NCBI RefSeq assembly: GCF_007970665.1
Contig: NZ_CP042430.1
Coordinates: 2,170,001 to 2,234,000 of the forward strand
Direction of reading: 5' to 3'
From: Baekduia soli
GTDB lineage: Bacteria > Actinomycetota > Thermoleophilia > Solirubrobacterales > Solirubrobacteraceae
Length of the DNA stretch: 64,000 nucleotides
A program made the translations under genes and the position numbers. Positions 35,665-45,603 of the stretch are shown one piece after another. Position 1 is the stretch's first letter, and each line of letters opens with the position of its first letter. The notes below the pieces were generated by a model. The model had not been told where the DNA came from and made no database searches. It saw only the letters and a list, made by a program, of their open reading frames with translations.

Positions 35665-36489
35665 ATGCAGCCCGAACCGGTCCCCCAGCAGGTGCTCGCC
35701 GGGCGGCGCGCGCTCGTCACGGGCGGCGCGACGGGCATGGGCGCGGCCACGGCGCGCGCGCTGGCCGACGCGGGAGCCACGGTCGCCGCGTGGGACCTGG
35801 ACCGGGCGTGGGACGACACGCCCGAGGAGCTCTCGGACCTGGCGTGCCTGCCGGCCGACGTCTCCTCCAGCGCCGACGTTGCCCGGGCCGTGCAGGACAC
35901 GGTCGCCGCGCTCGGCGGGCTGGACATCGTCGTCAACAACGCCGCCGCCCACGACGTCGACGCGCGCCACCCGATCTGGGACGTCGACGAGGCGGTGTGG
36001 GACCGCGTCATCGGCGTCAACCTGACCGGCACGTTCCTCGTCAGCCGTGCCACCGCCCGCCTGGTCAAGGCCGCCGGCCCGCGCGGGCGCATCGTCAACA
36101 TCAGCTCGGTGATGGGCCGGGCGGGCTCGCGCGAGCGCGCGGCCTACGCCGCGTCGAAGGCCGGCATCATCGCGCTGACGCAGACCACGGCCCAGGAGCT
36201 CGCACCCTACGGCGCGACCGTCAACGCGCTGTGCCCGGGCCTCATGCTCACCCGCCGCGGGGCGATCTTCGCCTCGGGCTCCGACGGGGGCCGGGACGGG
36301 ATCGACGCGCTCAACGCGATGGCGCGCGAGCGGGTTCCGGCCCGGCGGCCCGGCCTGCCCGCCGAGCTGGCCGCGCTGGTCGTCTTCCTGGCCTCCGACG
36401 CCGCGGCCTACATCACCGGCGAGGCCATCGGCCTCGACGGCGGCATGAAGACCGTGTTCGTCAACCCGACCGACCCCGAGCTGCCATGA
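35665..36489 (+). CDS. SDR family oxidoreductase
   Basis: A 274-residue classical SDR. Cofactor site ALVTGGATGMGAATARAL, NAG-like motif VVNNAAAH, catalytic Ser in IVNISSVMGRAG, and YAASKAG with the Tyr-x3-Lys pair. The C-terminus GEAIGLDGGMKTVF is standard. Likely NAD(P)-dependent alcohol/ketone reductase. TAGCGT at 35653-35658 precedes the ATG by six bases. The stop overlaps the P450 start (ATGA), suggesting a joint pathway of hydroxylation and oxidation. Confidence 0.9.
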   Translation: MQPEPVPQQVLAGRRALVTGGATGMGAATARALADAGATVAAWDLDRAWDDTPEELSDLACLPADVSSSADVARAVQDTVAALGGLDIVVNNAAAHDVDARHPIWDVDEAVWDRVIGVNLTGTFLVSRATARLVKAAGPRGRIVNISSVMGRAGSRERAAYAASKAGIIALTQTTAQELAPYGATVNALCPGLMLTRRGAIFASGSDGGRDGIDALNAMARERVPARRPGLPAELAALVVFLASDAAAYITGEAIGLDGGMKTVFVNPTDPELP

Positions 36490-37754
36490 CGACCCTGAGC
36501 CTGGACGACCACCTCGACGCGGTGCTGGCCTCCGACGCCGAGGCGATGAAGGACCCCTACCCGCTCTGGCGACGCCTGCGCGAGGAGGCGCCGATGCACT
36601 GGCACGGGCCGGTGCTGCTCGTCGCCCCGCACCGGACGGTCAAGGCGATCTTCCGCGACGACGAGAAGCGGGTCTTCTCCAACAACTACTCGGTCATCGG
36701 CAGCCGCCAGGAGGCGGTGGCCCGCACGCTTTCGGGCGAGCAGCTGGAGGCCTTCCACGCCGTCGGGGCGTTCGAGGCCGGGTTCATCAGCCACGCCGAC
36801 GGCGACCAGCACGAGCGCCTGCGGCGCATCGCCCACCGCGCGTTCACGCCCCGGCGGATCGCCGAGCTGCGGGCCGCGATGGAGCGCTACGTCGACGCCA
36901 TGCTCGGGACGATGGCGACCGACGAGGTCGTCGACCTCATGCCGTTCGCCTACCGGCTGCCGCTCATGGTCATCAGCGACCTCCTCGGCATCCCCGAGGC
37001 CGACCGCGAGCTCATCCGGGACTGGTCGGCCAAGATCGGGCGCAACCGCAACGGCACCCAGCCCGGGCCGCTCATGGAGGCCCACGCGGCGATCGGCGAG
37101 TTCAAGGACTACCTGGCCGGCGTCATCGCCCACCACCGCCGCCATCCCGACACCACCGACCTCGTCGCCGCGCTCGTGGATGCCAACCAGACCGAGCGCC
37201 TGAGCGACGACGAGATGACGTCGGTGTTCGTCAACCTCCTGTTCGCCGGCCACGAGACGACGACGAGCCTCATCGCCATCGGCCTGCACGAGCTGCTGGA
37301 CCACCGCCCGCAGTGGGAGCGGCTGTGCGCCGACCCCGGGCTCGTGGGCGGCGCGGTCGAGGAGCTGCTGCGGTGGGTCTCGCCCGCGCAGTGGCAGAAC
37401 CGGGTCGCCCTGGAGGACCGCGTCTACGACGGCTTCCGGATCCCCGCGGGGACCACGCTCATGCTCCTCAACAGCGCGGCCAACCGCGACCCGGAGGTCT
37501 TCGCCGAGCCCGAGACGCTCGACATCGCCCGCACCGACAGCCGGCAGCACCTCGCGCTGGGCTTCGGTCCGCACTTCTGCCTGGGCGCCGCGCTGACACG
37601 AATGGAGGGGGCGGTCGCGCTCGGCGAGCTCGCCCGCCGCTTCCCCGCCGTGCAGCAGGCCGGCGGCGAGCTGGCGTGGGCGGGCAACGCGATGTTCCGC
37701 CGCCCCGCGGCCCTGCCCGTCGTGCTCGGGCCGCCGGCGCCGCCGCGCGGCTGA
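36486..37754 (+). CDS. Cytochrome P450
   Basis: A 422-residue bacterial class P450. The I-helix oxygen-activation motif is LLFAGHETTTSL, the K-helix ExxR is in VEELLRWVSP, and the heme-ligand Cys lies in LGFGPHFCLGAALTRME. HADGDQHERLRRIAHRAFTP is the conserved C-helix region. Soluble, needing a ferredoxin and reductase encoded elsewhere. Substrate unknown; translational overlap with the SDR suggests lipid, steroid or terpenoid-like oxidation. Confidence 0.93.
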   Translation: MTTLSLDDHLDAVLASDAEAMKDPYPLWRRLREEAPMHWHGPVLLVAPHRTVKAIFRDDEKRVFSNNYSVIGSRQEAVARTLSGEQLEAFHAVGAFEAGFISHADGDQHERLRRIAHRAFTPRRIAELRAAMERYVDAMLGTMATDEVVDLMPFAYRLPLMVISDLLGIPEADRELIRDWSAKIGRNRNGTQPGPLMEAHAAIGEFKDYLAGVIAHHRRHPDTTDLVAALVDANQTERLSDDEMTSVFVNLLFAGHETTTSLIAIGLHELLDHRPQWERLCADPGLVGGAVEELLRWVSPAQWQNRVALEDRVYDGFRIPAGTTLMLLNSAANRDPEVFAEPETLDIARTDSRQHLALGFGPHFCLGAALTRMEGAVALGELARRFPAVQQAGGELAWAGNAMFRRPAALPVVLGPPAPPRG

Positions 37755-37814
37755 CGCCCGACTTCTCACGGGCTTCTCACAGTCCTCGGGCCCGCGGCGG
37801 CCGATACTCGGCGC

Positions 37815-38357
37815 ATGCGATCCCTTCGCCCACTCCTGCTCGCCGGCCTCTGCGCCCTGCTTGCGTTGCCCGCCGCCGCCTCGGCCGCGCCGGCCGGCGC
37901 CCGCGGCATGGCCGCCACGTTCCCGCACGCCACCGCGCTGTGCGCCAAGGTCGCCGCCGGCCAGGCCCCCAAGCGCCTCGCGGGCTCCGCCGACAAGGTC
38001 ACCGCAGCCTGCACGACGCTGGCCCGCGACTTCACCGCCACGCAGACCACGTTCCGCGCCGCACGCACGTCGCTGCGAACGCAGGCGCGCACCGCGATCG
38101 CCACCGCGCGGGCCACGTGCGCGCAGGCCCGGGCCGCCGGCGACCGCGCGGCCTGCCGCGCCGCCGTCCGCCAGGCCCGCGGCACGCTGCGCGGCCTGCG
38201 CACGCAGCTGCGGACCGCACGCACGGCCTACCACCAGGGCGTGCAGGCCGAGCGCAAGGCCTTCTGGACGACGATCCGGGCGCTGGCCGGCGGGAGCACC
38301 GTCGCGCCGGACCGCACCGTGGGACCCGATCCCGGCGCCGCGCTGCCGGCCGTCTAG
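37815..38357 (+). CDS. Secreted Ala/Arg-rich helical protein of unknown function
   Basis: A 180-residue protein with a signal peptide (LRPLLLAGLCALLALPAAASA). The mature part is an alanine-, threonine- and arginine-rich helix region with spaced cysteines (ATALCAKVAAG, VTAACTTLA, ARATCAQARAAGDRAACRAAV) that could form disulfides. GATACT six bases before the ATG may be the -10 of a leaderless promoter. Not recognised. Confidence 0.65.
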   Translation: MRSLRPLLLAGLCALLALPAAASAAPAGARGMAATFPHATALCAKVAAGQAPKRLAGSADKVTAACTTLARDFTATQTTFRAARTSLRTQARTAIATARATCAQARAAGDRAACRAAVRQARGTLRGLRTQLRTARTAYHQGVQAERKAFWTTIRALAGGSTVAPDRTVGPDPGAALPAV

Positions 38358-38435
38358 CGTCCTGGGTGGCGCGCTAGGGTGGCGGGGCGCCGCGCGCGCT
38401 GTGCGGCGCCTGCTCCCCCGACGCAAGGACCGCCC

Positions 38436-39488
38436 ATGCTCCCCGCTCGCGGCTACGCCGCCACGGCCCCCGACGCCCCGCTCGCACCCCATGCGTTCGA
38501 GCGCCGCGACCTCGGTCCGCGCGACGTGCAGATCGCGATCGCGTTCTGCGGCGTCTGCCACTCCGACCTGCACATGGCCCGCAGCGAGTGGGGCACGACG
38601 CCCTACCCGCTCGTGCCCGGCCACGAGATCGTGGGGCACGTCACCGCGGTCGGGGCCGAGGTGAGCGGCTTCGCGCCCGGCGACCCCGCCGGGGTCGGCT
38701 GCATGGTCGACTCGTGCCGGACGTGCGAGGAGTGCGGCGCCGGGTTGGAGCAGTTCTGCGAGCAGGGCAACATCCAGACCTACGGCAGTATCGAGCCGCA
38801 GACCGGCAAGACGACCGCGGGGGGCTACTCCAACACGATCGTCGTCGACGAGGCGTTCGTGCTGCGGATCGCGCCCGATGCGGACCTGGCCGCCACCGCG
38901 CCGCTGCTGTGCGCCGGCATCACGACCTACTCGCCGCTGCGCCACTGGGACGTCGGCCCGGGCTCCAAGGTCGGGATCGTCGGCCTCGGCGGCCTGGGTC
39001 ACATGGGCGTCAAGCTGGCGGCCGCCATGGGCGCCGAGGTCGTGCTCTTCACGACCTCGGAGGACAAGATCGCCGACGGCAAGGCGCTCGGCGCGCACGA
39101 GGTCGTGGTCTCCAAGGACCGCGCCCAGATGAAGCCGCACACCGGCAGCCTGGACCTCATCATCAACACCGTCGCCGCCTCCCACGACCTCGACACCTAC
39201 CTGCGGCTGCTGCGCCGCGATGGCTCGATGGTCCTCGTCGGGGTCCCGGAGCACCCCCACCCGTCGCCGTCGGTCTTCATGCTGCTCTCCCGCCGGCGCA
39301 AGCTGTCGGGCTCGCTGATCGGCGGCATCGCCGAGACCCAGGAGATGCTCGACTTCTGCGCCGAGCGGGGGATCACCTCCGACATCGAGATCATCCCGAT
39401 CTCGGCGATCAACGACGCCTACGAGCGCATGCTGGCCGGCGACGTGCGCTTCCGCTTCGTGATCGACATGGCGACGCTCGAGGGCTGA
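38436..39488 (+). CDS. Zinc-dependent NAD(P) alcohol dehydrogenase (YahK/cinnamyl-ADH type)
   Basis: A 350-residue medium-chain dehydrogenase. Catalytic zinc ligands: Cys in AFCGVCHSDLH and His/Glu in VPGHEIVGHV. Structural zinc cysteines are in DSCRTCEECGAGLEQFC. Cofactor loop VGIVGLGGLGHMGVKLAAAMG. The spacing fits YahK-like NADPH-dependent aldehyde reductases. AAGGA precedes the ATG. A strong hairpin follows the stop. Confidence 0.92.
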   Translation: MLPARGYAATAPDAPLAPHAFERRDLGPRDVQIAIAFCGVCHSDLHMARSEWGTTPYPLVPGHEIVGHVTAVGAEVSGFAPGDPAGVGCMVDSCRTCEECGAGLEQFCEQGNIQTYGSIEPQTGKTTAGGYSNTIVVDEAFVLRIAPDADLAATAPLLCAGITTYSPLRHWDVGPGSKVGIVGLGGLGHMGVKLAAAMGAEVVLFTTSEDKIADGKALGAHEVVVSKDRAQMKPHTGSLDLIINTVAASHDLDTYLRLLRRDGSMVLVGVPEHPHPSPSVFMLLSRRRKLSGSLIGGIAETQEMLDFCAERGITSDIEIIPISAINDAYERMLAGDVRFRFVIDMATLEG

Positions 39489-39496
39489 GCACCGAC

Positions 39497-39513
39497 GCAC
39501 CGGCAACCGGTGC
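39497..39513 (+). terminator. Hairpin after the alcohol dehydrogenase gene
   Basis: GCACCGG-CAA-CCGGTGC, a perfect 7-bp stem with a 3-nt loop beginning nine bases after the stop codon. Its position fits a terminator, although no T-run follows. Confidence 0.45.
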
Positions 39514-39637
39514 GGGCGGAGCCCTTCCGAAGGTCGGGGATCACCGCGACGGAGGTCCAGTTCCGCGCCGTGACGCTTGACCCATTCGGGGTGTCTTGGG
39601 ACGGTGGCCGCTGCTCGCACGCGGTCAGGGGATCGAG

Positions 39638-41092
39638 ATGGGAACGCCACGAACACGGAAGCCGCTCCGCCGTCGCGGGGCCGCGCTGATCGCCACGAGC
39701 GCCCTCACGGGCGCGGCGCTGCTGGCCGGCGCCGGGGTGGCCAGCGCCCGCACGGTCAGCCTCTGGCACATGGACGAGGGCCCGCTGGCGACCACGATGC
39801 ACGACAGCGTGGGCGGCAACGACGGGACGCTGTCGGGCGTGCTCTCCGGCGTGCCCGGGTTCCTGGGCAACGGCTACGAGTTCGACGGCCCCACGTCGGT
39901 CGTCACCGACACCTCGGCGCCGAGCCTCAACGCCGGCAGCCAGCCGTTCTGGTTCGGCGCGCGCGTGAAGATGTCGCGGCCGCCCAACGCGAGCGAGATC
40001 GACTTCGACGTCATGCGCAAGGGCCTGTCGTCGGCCTCGGGCGGGTTCTGGAAGATCGAGATCTTCCAGTCCGGCCAGGTCCACTGCTCGATGAAGGGGT
40101 CGTTGACGTCCAGGTCGCTCGACGGCGAGACCGTCGTGACCGACGGGACGTGGCACTCCATCTACTGCTTCAAGGACGGCGACACGGAGCGCGTCATCGT
40201 CGACGGCAGGGTCGACGGCAACGACGGCGTCCACGGCTCCCAGGCCGTGACCCTCGGCGACTTCTCCAACTCCGCCGCCTTCGCCCTCGGCGCCAAGGAG
40301 GGCGGCGGCGACCAGTACGTCGGGCTCATGGACGAGGCCTCCTACGGCACCGGTGGGCCCGTCGTCAACTCGTCCGCCCCGGCCGTCGTCGGGCAGGCCT
40401 CGACGACCGGCTCGGGCCTGACGGCGAGCACCGGCACGTGGGACGGCCTGCCTGACATCACCTACGCCTACCGGTGGCAGCGCTGTGACGCGACCGGCGC
40501 GTCCTGCGTGCCGATCGGCGGCGCGACCGCCAGGACCTACGCGCCCGTGGCCGCCGACGTGGGAGGCCGCCTGCGGGTCGCCGTCACGGCGAGCAACCCC
40601 CTCGGCGACCTCACCGTCGACTCCGCCGCGACGGCGGTCGTGACCGGCACCCCGCCGCCCCCGCCGCCGCCCCCGCCGCTCCCGCCGCCGCCCCCGCCGG
40701 TCATCCCGCCCGTGGCGGCCCCGCCGGCCGCCGAGACCCCGGTGCAGGCCACCGGCGAGCCCACGCCGCCCTCCACGACGTCCGCGGTCTGCCTGCGCCT
40801 GCGTGTCGCGACGGCGAGGCGCACGGCCACGCTCTTCGGCCACCGCCGGGCGACGCTGCGGATCTCGGCCGCGACGGGGCGGATCGCCTTCAGCGCTCCG
40901 ACTCACACGATCCGCATGGTCACGCTGACGCTGGACGGCCGGCGCCTGGGCACGGCCCACGGCGGGAGCCTGACCGCCCGCCTGGTCACGGCGGGCCTGG
41001 GCACGGGCGACCACGTCCTCAAGGCGAGGCTGCACCCCAGGCACGGTCCGGCGCGCACCCTGACGCTGCACGTGATCGTCGCGCCCTGCTGA
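39638..41092 (+). CDS. Secreted LamG/concanavalin-like domain protein
   Basis: A 484-residue exported protein. Twin-Arg-like basic start and signal peptide (GAALIATSALTGAALLAGAG). A LamG/ConA-like lectin domain follows: SLWHMDEGPLATTMHDSVGG, GYEFDGPTSVV, FWFGARVKM, DGTWHSIYCFKDGD, ALGAKEGGGDQYVGLMDEAS. Then comes an Ig/PKD-like repeat (DITYAYRWQRCDATG), a 21-residue linker almost entirely of proline, and a C-terminal beta domain. Such proteins bind glycans or surfaces. Confidence 0.75.
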   Translation: MGTPRTRKPLRRRGAALIATSALTGAALLAGAGVASARTVSLWHMDEGPLATTMHDSVGGNDGTLSGVLSGVPGFLGNGYEFDGPTSVVTDTSAPSLNAGSQPFWFGARVKMSRPPNASEIDFDVMRKGLSSASGGFWKIEIFQSGQVHCSMKGSLTSRSLDGETVVTDGTWHSIYCFKDGDTERVIVDGRVDGNDGVHGSQAVTLGDFSNSAAFALGAKEGGGDQYVGLMDEASYGTGGPVVNSSAPAVVGQASTTGSGLTASTGTWDGLPDITYAYRWQRCDATGASCVPIGGATARTYAPVAADVGGRLRVAVTASNPLGDLTVDSAATAVVTGTPPPPPPPPPLPPPPPPVIPPVAAPPAAETPVQATGEPTPPSTTSAVCLRLRVATARRTATLFGHRRATLRISAATGRIAFSAPTHTIRMVTLTLDGRRLGTAHGGSLTARLVTAGLGTGDHVLKARLHPRHGPARTLTLHVIVAPC

Positions 41093-41104
41093 GGCGAGGC
41101 CGGC

Positions 41105-41899
<795 letters not shown>

Positions 41900-41954
41900 G
41901 CGGCGAAGGTGCCATCGCGCCGGCGTCCGCGCGACCGCACCTCCTACGTCCCGG

Positions 41955-41965
41955 CATCCGTAGTT
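41955..41965 (+). promoter_or_regulatory. Recurrent CATCCGTAGTT site, copy E
   Basis: An exact CATCCGTAGTT, 50 nt upstream of ATG 42016 (or 89 nt upstream of ATG 42055) of the ECF sigma factor and in the same orientation. Confidence 0.5.
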
Positions 41966-42015
41966 CCACGAGGAGCGCGCGCGCGGAGCCTGGACCAGGA
42001 TGCGGGCGCGCGCGG

Positions 42016-42591
42016 ATGGCGCGCCGCCGAGCGCCGGTCAGGATCGCTGACCTGATGCCCGGCCCCCGCGACCCCGACGACCGGCTCGTCCGCCGCGTGC
42101 GCGACGGCGACCCCGCCGCGTTCGGCGACGTGCACCGCCGCTACGCCGCGCCGCTGGAGGCCTACGCCCGGCGCATCCTCGGCGAGCACCGCGCCGCCGC
42201 CGAGGACGTCGTGCAGGAGGCGTTCCTGCGCACGCACCGGATCCTCGTCCGCCAGCCCGGCCGCCCCATCGCGCTGCGGCCGTGGCTGTATGCCGTGGTG
42301 CGCAACGCGGCGCTCGACGAGCTGCGCGGCGACCACCGCGGCCGCGTCGACCTGGCCGACGCGGCCGGCGGCGCCGACCCCGCCGCCGTCGCGACGTCGC
42401 GCGCGGCGCTGCGCGACCTGCTCGGCCGGATCGCGGGCCTGCCCGACCGCCAGCGCTCGGCGCTGCTGCAGCACGCCGTGGGCGGCCTCGCGCATGAGGA
42501 CGTCGCGCGCAACCTCGGCACGAGCACGGGGGCCAGCCGCCTGCTCGTGCACCGCGCGCGGGCGGCGCTGACCGCCGCCGGGCCGCGCTGA
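42016..42591 (+). CDS. ECF-type RNA polymerase sigma factor
   Basis: A 191-residue sigma-70 family protein with only regions 2 and 4. Region 2: RVRDGDPAAFGDVHRRYAAPL, AAAEDVVQEAFLRTHRI, LRPWLYAVVRNAALDELR. Region 4: LGRIAGLPDRQRSALLQHAVGGLAHEDVARNLGTSTGASRLLVHRARAAL. Such factors answer extracytoplasmic or stress cues. No anti-sigma gene follows. ATG 42055 (MPGPRDPDDR) is an equally possible start. Copy E of the recurrent motif lies upstream. Confidence 0.85.
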   Translation: MARRRAPVRIADLMPGPRDPDDRLVRRVRDGDPAAFGDVHRRYAAPLEAYARRILGEHRAAAEDVVQEAFLRTHRILVRQPGRPIALRPWLYAVVRNAALDELRGDHRGRVDLADAAGGADPAAVATSRAALRDLLGRIAGLPDRQRSALLQHAVGGLAHEDVARNLGTSTGASRLLVHRARAALTAAGPR

Positions 42592-42757
42592 CGGTCCTCG
42601 GCAGCGGCCGCCACCGGCTTCGAGCGCGGTCGTGCAGGGCCGTGGTGCGTGCGCCCGCCGTGGGACGGGGACGCCGCGGCCACGCGGCGGCGGGCTGACG
42701 CTCGCGGTCGGGCCCGCCTCGGCGGCGTGGATCGTGGCGCGCCGAGCGCGGCGCGGG

Positions 42758-43413
42758 CTACTGGCCACCGGGCTCGAGCTGCAGCAGGCCGTGGTCGACG
42801 GCGTAGCGGAACAGGTCGGCGCGGCTGGACGTGCCGGTCTTGGTCTGCAGGGCCGACCGGTGGGTCTCGACGGTCCGCCGGCTGAGGTGCAGCATCTCGG
42901 CGATCTCCACGTTCGTGTGCCCGACGGCGAGCAGGCGCAGGACCTCGGCCTCGCGCGGCGTGATCGCGTCGGGCAGGCCCTGGATCTCGGGGGAGGCGGC
43001 CAGCTGGGCGCCCAGCCGCGGGCTGAGGTAGGTCCCCCGCGCAGGGCGGTCTCGATCGCCTCCAGCAGCTCGGTGCCCGCCGCCTCCTTGAGCACGTAGC
43101 CGCGGGCCCCGCCGCGCATCGCGACGCGCGCGTAGCGCGGCTCGGCCTGCATGGTGAGCATGACGATGGCGGTGTCGGGCGAGGCCTCGCGGATGTCGTC
43201 CAGGGCGTCGAGGCTCGAGCGCCCCGGCATGCTCACGTCGAGCACGAGGACGTCGGGCTTGTGGCCGCGGACCCGGCGCACGGCCTCGTCGGTGGTGCAC
43301 GCCTCGGCGACGACCTCCAGCGAGGCCTCGCTCTGCAGCAGCAGGCGCAGCCCCTCGCGGAAGACCGCGTGGTCGTCGGCGATGACGATCGTGCGGGCGG
43401 CGGTGGCGGTCAT
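42758..43413 (-). pseudogene. NarL/DevR-type response regulator, frameshifted
   Basis: Receiver domain: TIVIADDHAVFREGLRLLL, the phospho-acceptor Asp in VLVLDVSMPG, IVMLTMQAEP and GYVLKEAAGTELLEAI. After ALRGG the frame changes at a run of five C on the plus strand (43034-43038). It resumes TYLSPRLGAQLA, then the LuxR DNA-binding domain ITPREAEVLRLLAVGHTNVEI with LSRRTVETHRSALQTKTG. One inserted G would give a continuous protein. The ATG overlaps the upstream kinase stop (ATGA), so it is the cognate regulator. Its DNA target may be the recurrent CATCCGTAGTT motif (inference). Confidence 0.85.
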
Positions 43414-45173
43414 ACGGACTCCTGGTCCTCGGTCGTGGGGTCGGGGGCGGCCAGCAGCGCCGGCAGCCGGGCGTGGATGGTCGTCCCGCCGGCGCCGGGC
43501 AGCACCTCGAGGCTGCCGCCCACGAGGCCCGCGCGCTCGCGCATGCCCTCCAGGCCGAAGCCCGCGGCGGGGGAGCCGAGGCTGAACCCGCGGCCGTCGT
43601 CGGTGACGCGCAGGTCGATCCAGCCGTCCTGGCGCACGACGATGTCGGCATGGGTCGCGCCCGAGTGGCGTCCGACGTTCGTCAGGGCCTCCTGGGTGAT
43701 GCGGTAGGCGGCGGTCTCGACGTCGGGGTCCAGGCGCGGGGCTTGCTGGACGTCGTCGAGGTCCAGGCTCGTCGCGATGCCCGTCGCGCCCGTGAACCGG
43801 GCGGCGAGCTCCTCGATGCCCGCCGCGAGTCCGAGGTCGTCGAGGCCCAGCGGGCGCAGCTCGGTGATGAGCGCGCGCAGGCCCTCGACCTGGCGCGTGG
43901 CGCGCTGCATGGCGTGCTCCAGACGGGCGCGGGCCTCGGGGTGGTCGATGGCCCTCCGGGCGGTCGCGAGCTCCATCGTGAGGGCGGCGAGCTCCTGCAG
44001 CGTGTCGTCATGCAGCTCTCGGGCCCAGCGCATGCGCTCGTGCTCCTGGGCGCGCAGCGCCGTGCGCATGCGCTCGTCGGACGCGCGGCGCGCGGCGGCG
44101 ATGGCCACCGACGCGCTCGCCGCGAAGCTCTCGATCAGGCGGCGGCGCTGGGCGTCGAGCTCGGGCGGCGGGTCGCCGTCGTCGACGACCTCGAGGATGC
44201 CGAGCACCTCGTCGCGATGGACGAGCGGCACCGCGGTCACCGCGGTGAGGACGCCGCGGCCGACGACCATCTCGAACCGCTCGAGCACCGGGTCGCCGCT
44301 GACGGCCCGGACGGCGCCACGCCGCGCCAGCGCCTTCGCGGCCAGGGAGTCGCGCAGGCTGAACCGCTGGCCGACCGCCAGCGTCCCGACCTCGCCGTCG
44401 AGCGCCCCGACCACGATCTCGTCGCCCTCGCGCAGGCCGATGACCACCGCCCGCGCCACGGCCAGGGACCGGCCCCTTCGGGCGATGACGGCCAGGACCT
44501 CCGCGAGATCGGGCTCGGTCCCGACGGCCAGCATGATGTCGACCATCGCCTCCAGGCCCTGGACCGCGGCCTCGAGCGCGAGGCGGTCGCGCTCGCTGCG
44601 GGCGTACGCCTCCGCGTTGCCGGCCGCGATCCCCGCCCAGGCGGCCAGTCGCTGGGCCGTCTCGAGCTCGCGCGGCCCGAAATCGCCCTCGGCCCTGTCG
44701 GCGAGGTAGAGCATGCCCCAGGCCTCGCCGTCCACGAGGACGGGCGCGGTGAGGAACGACGTCAGCGCCGGATGCCCGGGCGGGAAGCCGTCGAAGGCGG
44801 GGTGCTCGCGCACGTCCTCGATGCGGACGAGCCGCGGCGCGTCGTGGGCCACGCCGAGCAGGCCGCGTCCGCTGGGCAGCGGCTCGAGGCGGTCGTGGGT
44901 GACGTCGTCGGCGCCGACCTCGACGAAGCGGGCCAGCCGCGTCCGGTCGCCGGCCAGCACGCCGATGGCCGCGTACCCGGCGCCCGTGAGGCGCCCGGCC
45001 GCGTGGACGAGGGCTTCGAGAAGCGCATCGAGCTCGAGGTGCGACACCACGAGCCGCGCCTCCTCATCGAGCCGGGGACGGGCCTGGGGTGCGCCGGGGG
45101 CGGCCGCACCGCGCGGGGCCTGAGCGCGTCGTGACGTCTGGGCGGGGCGCCGGCGCACCGCACCAGTCTCCAC
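43410..45173 (-). CDS. GAF-domain sensor histidine kinase (DevS/NarL-partner type)
   Basis: A 587-residue soluble kinase. Two GAF domains (residues about 45-190 and 210-362), the dimerisation/phospho-acceptor helix RWARELHDDTLQELAALTMEL (His388, HisKA_3), and an HATPase_c domain with YRITQEALTNVGRHS (N box), LRVTDDGRGF and GFGLEGMRERAGLVGG (G boxes). The two-GAF layout resembles mycobacterial DevS/DosT, though heme binding cannot be shown. Start GTG 45173; copy F of the recurrent motif is 49 nt upstream in the same orientation, suggesting autoregulation. Confidence 0.9.
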   Translation of the reverse strand: METGAVRRRPAQTSRRAQAPRGAAAPGAPQARPRLDEEARLVVSHLELDALLEALVHAAGRLTGAGYAAIGVLAGDRTRLARFVEVGADDVTHDRLEPLPSGRGLLGVAHDAPRLVRIEDVREHPAFDGFPPGHPALTSFLTAPVLVDGEAWGMLYLADRAEGDFGPRELETAQRLAAWAGIAAGNAEAYARSERDRLALEAAVQGLEAMVDIMLAVGTEPDLAEVLAVIARRGRSLAVARAVVIGLREGDEIVVGALDGEVGTLAVGQRFSLRDSLAAKALARRGAVRAVSGDPVLERFEMVVGRGVLTAVTAVPLVHRDEVLGILEVVDDGDPPPELDAQRRRLIESFAASASVAIAAARRASDERMRTALRAQEHERMRWARELHDDTLQELAALTMELATARRAIDHPEARARLEHAMQRATRQVEGLRALITELRPLGLDDLGLAAGIEELAARFTGATGIATSLDLDDVQQAPRLDPDVETAAYRITQEALTNVGRHSGATHADIVVRQDGWIDLRVTDDGRGFSLGSPAAGFGLEGMRERAGLVGGSLEVLPGAGGTTIHARLPALLAAPDPTTEDQESV

Positions 45174-45208
45174 GCGCTCCGGGGCGCCGCCGTCCGCCGT
45201 GGGCCACG

Positions 45209-45466
45209 TCAGCGCTGGGGCAAACTACGGAACCGGGCGCCGCACGAGCGATCGCGCAGCTGGCCGCGGACGGCGTCGAGCTCGAGGCCGAAGTCCCGGA
45301 TCGCGGCGCGCAGCGGCGGCGGGACCGCACCCTCCTTGGCGTAGATGCTCTCGCGCCGGCGCAGGGCCGCCAGGACCTGCTCCATGCGCCCGGCACGCAC
45401 CTCCAGGCGACGCCGCTCCAGCGCGCTTCCGAGGGTCATGCCGGCCGTGCTGTCCATCGTGCTCAT
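45209..45466 (-). CDS. Small helical protein upstream of the two-component system
   Basis: An 85-residue frame starting MSTMDSTAGMTLGSALERRR, with the amphipathic helices RMEQVLAALRRRESIYAKEG and RAAIRDFGLELDAVRGQLRDR. No known motif. Copy G of the recurrent motif is 66 nt upstream; copy F lies within its last codons. It is probably co-regulated with the kinase-regulator pair that follows on the same strand. Confidence 0.55.
   Translation of the reverse strand: MSTMDSTAGMTLGSALERRRLEVRAGRMEQVLAALRRRESIYAKEGAVPPPLRAAIRDFGLELDAVRGQLRDRSCGARFRSLPQR
45223..45233 (-). promoter_or_regulatory. Recurrent motif, copy F (upstream of the sensor kinase)
   Basis: Minus strand GTTCCGTAGTT followed by TGCCCC, 49 nt before the kinase GTG and in the same orientation. 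It overlaps the 3' end of the small gene 45209-45466. Confidence 0.45.
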
Positions 45467-45532
45467 GGGGCGCAGTCTGCGCCGACGGGCAGCCGTGTGC
45501 CCCAGCACAACTTCCCCGACCTGCGTGCGGGG

Positions 45533-45543
45533 AACTACCGATC
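45533..45543 (-). promoter_or_regulatory. Recurrent motif, copy G
   Basis: Minus strand GATCGGTAGTT followed by CCCCGC; two mismatches to the other copies. It is 66 nt upstream of ATG 45466 in the same orientation. Flanking CAGCAC/GTGCTG and CCCC/GGGG bases form an imperfect inverted repeat around it. Confidence 0.4.
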
Positions 45544-45603
45544 GTGCTGCGTGCTCCGCGCGTCGGCGGCCGGTCCGTGGGGACCGGCCGCGCGTCGGCG
45601 GGC

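Noticed and set aside
39489-39637. Leader of the LamG gene considered as a second riboswitch
   Set aside because: It has a strong hairpin (39497-39513), but the GCAAAGCC and GCCGGGNTACC elements are absent. The hairpin is better explained as the terminator of the preceding alcohol dehydrogenase gene.
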